Origin: Methanolinea sp. UBA473
GTDB lineage: Archaea; Halobacteriota; Methanomicrobia; Methanomicrobiales; Methanospirillaceae
NCBI GenBank assembly: GCA_002509495.1
Contig: DAEV01000057.1
Location: 2,557 to 9,389, forward strand
Direction of reading: 5' to 3'
Length of the DNA: 6,833 bases
Part shown: piece after piece, positions 1 to 5,110 of the stretch
Layout of the letters: each line of letters opens with the position of its first letter
Numbering within the stretch: the first letter of the stretch is position 1
Made by a program: the position numbers and the translations under genes
The notes under the pieces: model-generated
Told to the model about the DNA's origin: nothing
Database searches by the model: none
The model's input: only the letters and a program-made list of their open reading frames with translations

Positions 1-1431
1 ATCGTCTGGGACCCGCAATTCCGCATCACGCTGTTCAATCGTGCCTTTGAACACCTGACCGACTGGATGGCCGAAGAAGTGATCGGGCACCCCTTCGATG
101 TCCTCCTTCCCGTGAATTGTAAGGCGGATGTGATGGATCTCATCCGGAAGACGGTGGACGGGGAGCAATGGGAAACCGTGGAGATCCCCATCGTCCAGAA
201 AACCGACAACATACGGACGGTTCTCTGGAACTCGGCTCCCATTTTCGATTTTAGCGGGAAGAACATCGTCTCGATCATCACCCAGGGCCAGGACATCACC
301 GAGCGAAAACGGATCGAAAAGGAGAACAGGCAGAGGGCATTGGAACAGGAAAAAATGAATGTCCAGCTCAGGGAAGAAATTTCCCAGCGGAGGGTGGCGG
401 AATCCCTGGTGAAAAAAACCATCTCCGAACTGTATGCAGCCATTGAATCGACGGCGGACGGAATTTACGTGGTAGACCGGGCCGGCAAGATTGTCCGTTT
501 CAACCAGAATTTTGCATCCATGTGGGAAATTCCGGACGAACTGCTCCAGAGCAGCGAAGACCGTGAGGTGGCGGGTTATATGGCAACCCAGGTAAAAAAA
601 CCCGATCTGTTCAAACACGGTGAGGACAAACTTGCCTATCGCCTGGATCGTGAGACGTTCGAAATGCTGGAACTGAAAGACGGCAGGATCTATGAACGAT
701 ACTCAAAACCCCAGAAGATGGAGGGGAAGATCATCGGGAGGGTCCAGAGCTTCCGGGATGTCACCGATCGCCGGCGTGCCGAAGAGAACCTCCTCGCATC
801 CCTTGCGGAAAAGGAGACCCTGATCCGGGAGATCCACCACCGGGTCAAGAACAACCTCCAGATCATCTCCGGTCTGCTGGACATGACACGGATGCGGACC
901 ACCGACAGTACTACGAACAGCATTTTGACCGACATGATGATGAAGATCAAGACCATGGCACAGATCCATACCAGGCTGTACGAGAGCAAACAATTCGATA
1001 AAATCAATATGGGAGGACAGATCCGGGACCAGGTGACCGACCTGTATACCATCTACGTCCACTCCGGTGCCGAGATCCAGAGCGAGATCGATGCACAGGA
1101 TTTCTACCTGCCGGTCGACCAGGCCATCCCCTGCGCACTCGTGGTGAACGAGATCCTTTCCAACGCGTTCAAGCATGCGTTTAAGGGAAAACAACAGGGC
1201 AACCTGAACGTATCCGCAACATCCTCGGGTGATCGTATCCATATCGTCGTCCGGGATGACGGGATCGGAATCCCGAGCGACGTGGATGTGTTCGAGACCA
1301 CCAGCCTGGGCCTCAAACTCATCCGCAGTCTTGTGCAGCAGTTAAAGGGAACCGTCACGATCCACAGCGACCATGGCACGGAAGTGACGGTGGAATTTCC
1401 CGCAATCCAGGAGGCAGTACGCCATGTCTAA
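1..1431 (+). CDS. PAS-domain sensor histidine kinase (HisKA_2 type), 5'-truncated by window edge
   Basis: Sensor kinase of a two-component system; it should autophosphorylate on histidine and pass the phosphate to the regulator encoded next. The reading frame is open from base 1, and the 22 residues before the first Met (base 67) already belong to a PAS fold (IVWDPQFRITLFNRAFEHLT), so the true start lies upstream. Counting from the window edge, the order is PAS/PAC (about 1-105, ending GQDITERKR), a charged coiled-coil linker (about 105-140), a second PAS (about 143-262, ending FRDVTDRRRAEE), and a HisKA_2 dimerization/phosphoacceptor region with EIHHRVKNNLQ (phospho-His probably residue 280). 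An HATPase domain follows, with N-box NEILSNAFKHAF (383-394), G1 box DDGIGIP (419-425) and a G2-like SLGLKLI (435-441). No membrane segment lies in the visible part, so a cytosolic sensor is likely unless the missing N-terminus adds one. The signal is not predictable. Its stop overlaps the regulator start by 8 bp, implying coupled translation. Confidence 0.95.
   Translation: MVWDPQFRITLFNRAFEHLTDWMAEEVIGHPFDVLLPVNCKADVMDLIRKTVDGEQWETVEIPIVQKTDNIRTVLWNSAPIFDFSGKNIVSIITQGQDITERKRIEKENRQRALEQEKMNVQLREEISQRRVAESLVKKTISELYAAIESTADGIYVVDRAGKIVRFNQNFASMWEIPDELLQSSEDREVAGYMATQVKKPDLFKHGEDKLAYRLDRETFEMLELKDGRIYERYSKPQKMEGKIIGRVQSFRDVTDRRRAEENLLASLAEKETLIREIHHRVKNNLQIISGLLDMTRMRTTDSTTNSILTDMMMKIKTMAQIHTRLYESKQFDKINMGGQIRDQVTDLYTIYVHSGAEIQSEIDAQDFYLPVDQAIPCALVVNEILSNAFKHAFKGKQQGNLNVSATSSGDRIHIVVRDDGIGIPSDVDVFETTSLGLKLIRSLVQQLKGTVTIHSDHGTEVTVEFPAIQEAVRHV
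1409..1414 (+). promoter_or_regulatory. Ribosome binding site of the response regulator, inside the kinase gene
   Basis: AGGAGG, 9 nt before the ATG at 1424, matches the archaeal 16S anti-Shine-Dalgarno sequence well. It lies inside the last codons of the kinase gene, which fixes the regulator start and supports translational coupling of the pair. Confidence 0.8.
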
Positions 1432-2749
1432 GATCCTTGTGGTGGATGATGAAGCGATCATCACGATGCAGCTCGAAGAGCGTCTGAACGCAATGGGATA
1501 TACCGTCGCCGGCATGTCGGCATCCGGGGAGGACGCCATCGAAAAGGCCCGGCGGCTTACCCCGGACCTGGTCCTGATGGACATTGTCATGCCGGGTAAG
1601 CTGAACGGCATCGAAGCGGCAAGAACGATTGCCGGGGAACTGGGTATCCCGGTTGTCTTTGTTACGTCCTATGCGGACGATACGATCATCGAGCAAGCAA
1701 AACAGGTCGGGCCCTACGGATACATCGTAAAACCCTTCAATGAACTGGAGATCAAGGCCGCGATCGAGGTCGCCCTGTTCCGGAAAGCAGCAGAACAGGA
1801 GCTCTTGAAGGCAAAAGTCCGTCAGGAGGGAACTGCCGGGACAGAAGAGGCCGGAACGGAATACATTGACCTGCCGGAAGTAAAGACGATCCTCCTGAAA
1901 GACATCTTTACCGACCTGGTCCTTTTCCTGTATGCCGACCCGGCCCTGAAAGAACCGATCTTCAAGTTCGCAATCGAGACCGGATTGAAGAAAGGAGGAC
2001 GAAATTTCTTTGCCTATCACAGGTCCCTCCTGCAGAAATACTTCTTAAAGGAGATCCAGAAAGGGGATCTTTTTATGAAACGGATGAAACAGGGCGAGAT
2101 TTTTCTCCTGCCCAAAATCCTCGAGGAATGTTCCGCCACGTTACCCCGGGACCCGTCTCCCGGATCGCTCCAGGTCCTGCTTGATTTTTCCGAAACCGGC
2201 GAGTTTTCCGATATCATCGCGGTAAAAGACCTCATCCTCTCAAAAAAGAGTCAGGGGGTACCACTTTCCGGCATCCTTGCGGTGGATATGACCGGGATCG
2301 ATCACCACCAGATAAAAAAACTCTCGGAAGGAATCGGAAAAATTATTATCTCGACCGGGAAGGAGACTACCCTGTCCTTTGCCCACCGATCGTTCCCTTC
2401 CGACTCGGTCAACGTGGTCCCCCAGGCAACGATCGATGATGTCGTGAAAAAATCCCTCGAACCCGTGGTCCTCTCCCTCCTGAATAGACCAATCTCCGGG
2501 TACGATATCGTGCATGAGATCAACAGCCGGTACCATGTCCTCATCCCCCAGGCCCGGATTTACTCGTACCTGTACGATCTCGAGAAGAAAGGATACCTTG
2601 AGATGAGGGCATCGGGGAAATCGAAACTATACTCTCCGACTGAGCCCGGAAAAAAGTACATCCAGAACAGGTTGAACGAATTCAAGCTCGTGTTCCGGCA
2701 CATCATGGGAGAGGGCCCGGCTGTTTCCCCCCCCGCCGACAGGAAATGA
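1424..2749 (+). CDS. Response regulator: receiver + unassigned middle domain + PadR-like winged helix
   Basis: A 441-residue regulator, probably the partner of the overlapping kinase. The receiver (about 1-120) is complete: acidic pair D8/D9, phospho-acceptor D53 in LVLMDIVMP, T81, and K103 in YIVKPF. A charged, Ala/Glu-rich linker (about 120-148) leads to a middle domain (about 150-340) with predicted alpha/beta character and segments such as IFKFAIETGLKKGG, LQVLLDFSE and SGILAVDMTGIDH. It vaguely recalls the MEDS/RecA-like sensory fold, but I cannot assign it. The C-terminal part (about 345-425) is a PadR-family winged helix: LSLLNRPISGYDIVHEIN, then a recognition-helix region PQARIYSYLYDLEKKGYLE and a wing ending LYSPTEPGKKYI. 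The protein is therefore likely a phosphorylation-controlled DNA-binding regulator. Its tail (PADRK) and stop codon fall at the edge of a palindromic tandem repeat. The start is set by AGGAGG at 1409. Targets are unknown; autoregulation is possible. Confidence 0.92.
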   Translation: MSKILVVDDEAIITMQLEERLNAMGYTVAGMSASGEDAIEKARRLTPDLVLMDIVMPGKLNGIEAARTIAGELGIPVVFVTSYADDTIIEQAKQVGPYGYIVKPFNELEIKAAIEVALFRKAAEQELLKAKVRQEGTAGTEEAGTEYIDLPEVKTILLKDIFTDLVLFLYADPALKEPIFKFAIETGLKKGGRNFFAYHRSLLQKYFLKEIQKGDLFMKRMKQGEIFLLPKILEECSATLPRDPSPGSLQVLLDFSETGEFSDIIAVKDLILSKKSQGVPLSGILAVDMTGIDHHQIKKLSEGIGKIIISTGKETTLSFAHRSFPSDSVNVVPQATIDDVVKKSLEPVVLSLLNRPISGYDIVHEINSRYHVLIPQARIYSYLYDLEKKGYLEMRASGKSKLYSPTEPGKKYIQNRLNEFKLVFRHIMGEGPAVSPPADRK

Positions 2750-2830
2750 TCATTTTTAGGACTTTCCAAATGATCATTTTTAGGACTTCCCAAATGATCA
2801 TTTTTAGGACTTTCCAAATGACAATTTTCC
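2744..2830. repeat. 24-bp tandem repeat, three copies plus a degenerate fourth, each with a 12-bp palindrome
   Basis: Units lie at 2744-2767, 2768-2791 and 2792-2815. Each is the perfect palindrome AAATGATCATTT followed by TTAGGACTTTCC. Units 1 and 3 are identical, and unit 2 differs at one base (ACTTCCC for ACTTTCC). A decayed start of a fourth unit (AAATGACAATTTT) follows at 2816-2828. The first unit supplies the TGA stop (2747-2749) of the response regulator. Palindrome centres are exactly 24 bp apart. The T5 tract in each unit could also act as an archaeal T-rich termination signal. The function is unproven: operator array, multi-step terminator and dispersed repeat family are all open. 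Confidence 0.9.
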
Positions 2831-2858
2831 GGCTTTTTTCTGTCATATATCCGGAAAA
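2825..2858. terminator. 8-bp inverted repeat around a T6 run; possible terminator of the two-component operon
   Basis: TTTTCCGG (2825-2832) and CCGGAAAA (2851-2858) form a perfect 8-bp inverted repeat with an 18-nt spacer holding TTTTTT (2834-2839). It lies 75 bp after the regulator stop. Archaeal termination relies mainly on T-tracts, so the T6, together with the T5 tracts in the repeats just upstream, is a reasonable end point for the operon. The dyad could equally be a protein-binding site for the downstream gene. The spacer is long for an intrinsic hairpin. Confidence 0.4.
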
Positions 2859-2988
2859 GGACGACATTTTACGGGTAATGAATAGCGTCCCTCCGGGGCC
2901 CGGCGGGAAAGGAACGTTCTGATATTCGAAACAATCCCTGAAACGTTCAGTTACCTATATTTCAGAGGTCAGGCGATTAACAGGAAGT
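2859..2988. other. Intergenic stretch with a weak TATA-like element
   Basis: Together with the repeats this makes a gap of about 240 bases without a convincing gene. It holds the GC-rich CCGGGGCCCGG (2893-2903), two copies of AACGTTC (2913-2919 and 2942-2948), an imperfect dyad CTGAA-ACG-TTCAG (2938-2950), and a TATA-like CTATATTT (2955-2962) about 27-34 nt before the GTG at 2989. If the element is real, it would start a nearly leaderless transcript of the doubtful ORF that follows. No RNA gene was recognised. Confidence 0.35.
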
Positions 2989-3381
2989 GTGGGTATCGAT
3001 GATTCATATCCGGAATTCATGGAATTTCTGAAAGAAATGAAACCTTCCGTATATTTTGAATCCGGGTGCAGGGAGGTATCCAATACTCATATAACCGGAA
3101 ATCTTACCCCACGAAAAAAAAAATCCTTAAAGAAACGTATCGCAGAGAAATCGTTCGATCAACCAGGATCAGAGGGTTCCCCGGCCACAGGCAACCCTCC
3201 GGGGGAATATTTCCCAAAGAACACAAAGAGAAAATATCAGGGATTGGCGGGAGGTGGCCGGTCGTTCCGATCCTTCCAGGAAAGGAAACGGCTGCCTCCG
3301 TGCAGTGAAGAGATCACAGGGAAATTTATAGAACCTGGCCGGGTTTCGATGAATCCCAACCAAGGAGATGAAGGGGAATGA
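2989..3381 (+). CDS. Doubtful hypothetical protein, 130 residues
   Basis: I recognise no family. The GTG-started frame encodes a basic, Pro/Gly-rich, low-complexity protein. Its first ~27 residues (YPEFMEFLKEMKPSVYFES region) look protein-like, while the remainder, with the lysine run PRKKKSLKKR, looks weak. For it: an open frame of 130 codons, a TATA-like element at 2955-2962, and an ATGA overlap (3378-3381) with the Hsp20 start that would allow coupled translation. Against it: AGGAAG (2982-2987) sits only 1 nt before the GTG, too close for a normal ribosome site. The hsp20 promoter lies inside its end, an overlapping ORF in another frame (3066-3308) is equally open, and an A10 tract (3114-3123) invites frameshifts. 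It may be a remnant or non-coding leader DNA. Confidence 0.3.
   Translation: MGIDDSYPEFMEFLKEMKPSVYFESGCREVSNTHITGNLTPRKKKSLKKRIAEKSFDQPGSEGSPATGNPPGEYFPKNTKRKYQGLAGGGRSFRSFQERKRLPPCSEEITGKFIEPGRVSMNPNQGDEGE
3322..3330 (+). promoter_or_regulatory. TATA box of the hsp20 gene
   Basis: AAATTTATA is a good match to the archaeal TATA consensus. At the usual spacing of about 25 nt, transcription would begin near 3352-3358 and give a leader of about 20-25 nt carrying the ribosome site AAGGAG (3362-3367), 10 nt before the ATG at 3378. No clear purine-rich BRE is visible upstream. Confidence 0.5.
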
Positions 3382-3653
3382 AAAATCGCAAGGAATCCAA
3401 AACCGGCACTGAGTTCGACCCTCCGATCCGCAAGTCCGAGGAAGGCAGGTATGTCCATGTAAAGATCGATCTTCCCGGAATCACGGAAGAAAAGATCCGG
3501 ATCGATCTGGAGAGGAAAACCGGCACGTTATCCATATCGGAAGACGGGAAGACGTTCCGAACCGAATTCGAGGTCCCCCAGGGGTCACGGTTTTTCAAAA
3601 AGAAGTTTTCCGACGGCGTCCTGGAGATTGTCCTTGAAAAACCAGGACCCTGA
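3378..3653 (+). CDS. Short Hsp20/alpha-crystallin family protein
   Basis: Small heat-shock-type, ATP-independent holdase chaperone of the cytoplasm, 91 residues. The alpha-crystallin core is recognisable: YVHVKIDLPGITEEKIRIDL (about 25-44) is the classic DLPG beta-strand region, LSISEDGKTFRTEFEVPQG follows (51-69), and FSDGVLEIVLEKP (77-89) is the diagnostic G-V-L motif near the C-terminus. It is much shorter than typical members (about 140-170 residues). It has only some 20 charged residues before the core and ends two residues after the last strand, so the C-terminal I-x-I tail used for oligomer assembly is missing. It may stay a dimer or work with another sHsp. It has its own TATA box (3322-3330) and ribosome site. 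GvpH-like Hsp20 proteins are another possible relation, but no gas-vesicle genes are present. Confidence 0.85.
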   Translation: MKNRKESKTGTEFDPPIRKSEEGRYVHVKIDLPGITEEKIRIDLERKTGTLSISEDGKTFRTEFEVPQGSRFFKKKFSDGVLEIVLEKPGP

Positions 3654-3771
3654 TCCATCGCAGGCTTCGATGAATCAAGTTTCCTACCCGCCTCCTTGTG
3701 TTTTCAAACTATGTTTCTAAAACTGATTCCTGGGACAGAGGCTATTAGATCGCCCTGTCAATTCAAGGAGG
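3654..3771. other. Intergenic spacer, T-rich, with possible SD-sequestering hairpin
   Basis: A T-rich, pyrimidine-biased part (3690-3720, with GTTTTC and GTTTCT) may end hsp20 transcription. Further on, CCCT (3753-3756) can pair with AGGG (3769-3772), and GATC (3748-3751) with GATC (3776-3779). Together they form a weak stem covering the AAGGAGG ribosome site of the next ORF. No other gene is visible here. Confidence 0.3.
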
Positions 3772-4008
3772 GTGAGATCGATTCCCATCGAGCTTCAAAC
3801 GGATGAGATGTTCACGGCGAGCGAGACCCCCGACCAGATCTGGGGTAGTTTTTCCAGGGGAAAAAATATCGCTCAAAGGAGACTTTTTTCGAAAATCCCG
3901 AATTATGGCATTCCCTGCCCGACACATAGCTGCAACCGGTGCGATCACCAGGGCTGTATCTATGTCGATTTTATCCGGAATTACTGGGATCTTCCGAGGT
4001 GCGACTGA
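3772..4008 (+). CDS. Small cysteine-cluster protein, unknown function (78 residues)
   Basis: I do not recognise the family. Starting at GTG, the product has an acidic N-terminal third (IPIELQTDEMFTASETPDQI) and then a cysteine cluster C49-x4-C54-x2-C57-x4-C62 (PCPTHSCNRCDHQGC), followed by an aromatic segment and a final Cys at 77. Four Cys in this spacing, with His residues between them, could bind zinc or an Fe-S centre; this is inferred from spacing alone. A strong AAGGAGG (3765-3771) lies directly against the GTG, closer than normal, so the true start may be a later codon: ATT 3781 would be ideally spaced but non-canonical, and ATG 3808 would be residue 13. The codon pattern looks more gene-like than the overlapping frame from 3803 in this interval. 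A second small ORF begins 4 nt after its stop. Confidence 0.5.
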   Translation: MRSIPIELQTDEMFTASETPDQIWGSFSRGKNIAQRRLFSKIPNYGIPCPTHSCNRCDHQGCIYVDFIRNYWDLPRCD

Positions 4009-4012
4009 AACG

Positions 4013-4171
4013 ATGGCCACGAAATCAGAAGCGGTTGTGAAAGAGGGGGATCCTGCGGAAGCAGGCAAACGACAGATGAATAGACGGAGGGACCAGACTT
4101 TTCGCGGAATGCAACGCACCGAACTCCTCAAACGCCTCCAGGAGTTGCTGAAAGAAAAATCCAGGGCCTGA
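4013..4171 (+). CDS. Small basic helical protein, unknown function (52 residues)
   Basis: No family recognised. ATG 4013 is preceded by GAGGTG (3996-4001, 11 nt spacing), which lies inside the end of the preceding cysteine-cluster ORF, and the two are separated by only 4 nt. The product is highly charged, with GKRQMNRRRDQTFRGMQ followed by an amphipathic helix RTELLKRLQELLKEKSRA at the C-terminus. This could be a nucleic-acid-binding or protein-docking peptide, but nothing proves it. The same frame is open back to 3803. I prefer the short version because that upstream part overlaps the better-looking cysteine ORF and reads as low-quality Arg/Ser-rich sequence. Confidence 0.42.
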   Translation: MATKSEAVVKEGDPAEAGKRQMNRRRDQTFRGMQRTELLKRLQELLKEKSRA

Positions 4172-4192
4172 CTCAGGGATGAGGGTCGTGAG

Positions 4193-4206
4193 ACCGGCAT
4201 ACCGGT
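4193..4206 (+). other. Small perfect hairpin ACCGG-CATA-CCGGT upstream of the AHSA1 gene
   Basis: A 5-bp GC-rich stem with a 4-nt loop lies in the 103-nt gap between the 52-residue ORF and the AHSA1-domain gene. There is no T-run after it. It could be an RNA structure in the leader or a chance palindrome. Confidence 0.3.
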
Positions 4207-4274
4207 GAACCTGCAGGTCGTCAAAGCCCGTGTCAGGGCAAATCCCGGCAAACGATTTCGCACAGGGGAAGGAT

Positions 4275-4985
4275 ATGCAGCTGATCACAGCCACCAAAAA
4301 GTACCAGGACGGGATCTCCGTATTCTGGTCCGATGCTGGAACCAGCGCCCACGATTTCTTTACGTACGAAGAGCTCGTGGACCAGAGGATCAATGCACTG
4401 GATTTACTGAACAATCCGCGGTTCTACTGGATGGACCCTGCCAGTCACAAAATCGAATCGTCCGTAGCCGCGTGCAGTTTCGAGCAGGCCGGGTGCGAGG
4501 GGGACATCATCCTCACGAGACACTTCGACGCATCGAGCGAACTTGCATGGGAGGTATGGACGGATCCTGCGTTCGTCATGCAGTGGTGGGGCCCGAACCA
4601 TTTCACATCACCCTCCGCGTGGATCGATCTCCGGGTGGGCGGGAGATACCTCTTCTGCATGCGATCCCCGGAAGGCCGCGACTACTGGAGCACCGGGGTA
4701 TACCGGGAGGTTGTCCGACCGGAACGGATTGTCTGCACGGATAGTTTCGCCGATGAACTGGGGAACGTAATCCCGGCAACCCATTATGGCATGAGCCCGG
4801 ACTTTCCCATGGAGATGCTCCTTACGGTTACCTTCGAAGTGCAGGCGGGCAGGACGAGGTTCAAACTCCGGCATTCCGGGCTCCCCCCGGGAAAAGAGAA
4901 CGATCTGACCAGGGCCGGGTGGAGCGAAACCCTCGACAAGTACGCAGGGGTCCTGGCACGGACCGCATTCGGAAGAAGGGAGTGA
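4275..4985 (+). CDS. AHSA1/SRPBCC-domain protein with N-terminal extension
   Basis: Member of the START/Bet v1-like SRPBCC superfamily, AHSA1 branch: small hydrophobic-ligand or chaperone-linked proteins, often of unknown substrate, cytosolic. The 236-residue product has the AHSA1 domain at about 76-228. It begins DIILTRHFDASSELAWEVWT, continues DPAFVMQWWGPNHFTSP (98-113; the PE-x(4)-WWGP signature region) and LRVGGRYLFCMRSPEG (119-134), and closes with a long helix GWSETLDKYAGVLA (215-228). Residues 1-75 are not part of the usual domain; they include VFWSDAGTSAHDFFTYEELVDQR and a WMDPASHKIESS segment, and look like a separate small module. I chose ATG 4275 because GGGGAAGG (4265-4272) precedes it closely; GTG 4230 would add 15 residues. 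The next gene starts 125 nt downstream. Confidence 0.85.
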   Translation: MQLITATKKYQDGISVFWSDAGTSAHDFFTYEELVDQRINALDLLNNPRFYWMDPASHKIESSVAACSFEQAGCEGDIILTRHFDASSELAWEVWTDPAFVMQWWGPNHFTSPSAWIDLRVGGRYLFCMRSPEGRDYWSTGVYREVVRPERIVCTDSFADELGNVIPATHYGMSPDFPMEMLLTVTFEVQAGRTRFKLRHSGLPPGKENDLTRAGWSETLDKYAGVLARTAFGRRE

Positions 4986-5097
4986 GCCTGCGTGGCATCC
5001 ATTCCGTCCCATCATAGGAGCATCCGGGGCTGATGCAATGGAAAAAACATCCTGCACCGTAAACGGGAACCCGCCCGGTCCTGCAGCCAGGGTTCCA

Positions 5098-5103
5098 GGG
5101 AGG
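5098..5103 (+). promoter_or_regulatory. Ribosome binding site of the glutamate-synthase-like gene
   Basis: GGGAGG, extended by CTGA towards the GGAGGTGA consensus, is 7 nt before the ATG at 5111. This selects that start. No clear TATA box was found in the 125-nt gap upstream, so the gene may be read from a promoter before the AHSA1 gene. Confidence 0.75.
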
Positions 5104-5110
5104 CTGACAC

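Noticed and set aside
67..1431. Kinase starting at the ATG at 67 as a complete gene
   Set aside because: The frame is open to base 1, and the 22 upstream residues complete the first PAS domain, so the gene continues beyond the window.
1355..2020. Long minus-strand ORF (221 codons) across the kinase/regulator junction, and a similar one at 703-1242
   Set aside because: Both are antisense to clearly identified domains, have unusual composition, and match no family; they are shadows of GC-rich coding DNA.
2744..2815. CRISPR array
   Set aside because: The units are directly adjacent with no unique spacers, and no cas genes are present.
2560..2817. Minus-strand ORF of 85 codons with an ESPKNDHL-type octapeptide repeat
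   Set aside because: The repeat appears only because the 24-bp DNA unit is a multiple of three and lacks stops in this frame. The rest of the ORF is antisense to the well-supported winged-helix domain, and no ribosome site was seen.
3345..3676. Direct repeat TTCGATGAATC flanking hsp20 (3345-3355 and 3666-3676), as a possible insertion footprint
   Set aside because: An 11-bp repeat is expected several times by chance in a window of this size, and no transposase or inverted ends accompany it.
4205..4744. Plus-strand ORF of 179 codons overlapping the AHSA1 gene
   Set aside because: It is Arg/Gly-rich with no recognisable motif, whereas the overlapping frame encodes a convincing AHSA1 domain.
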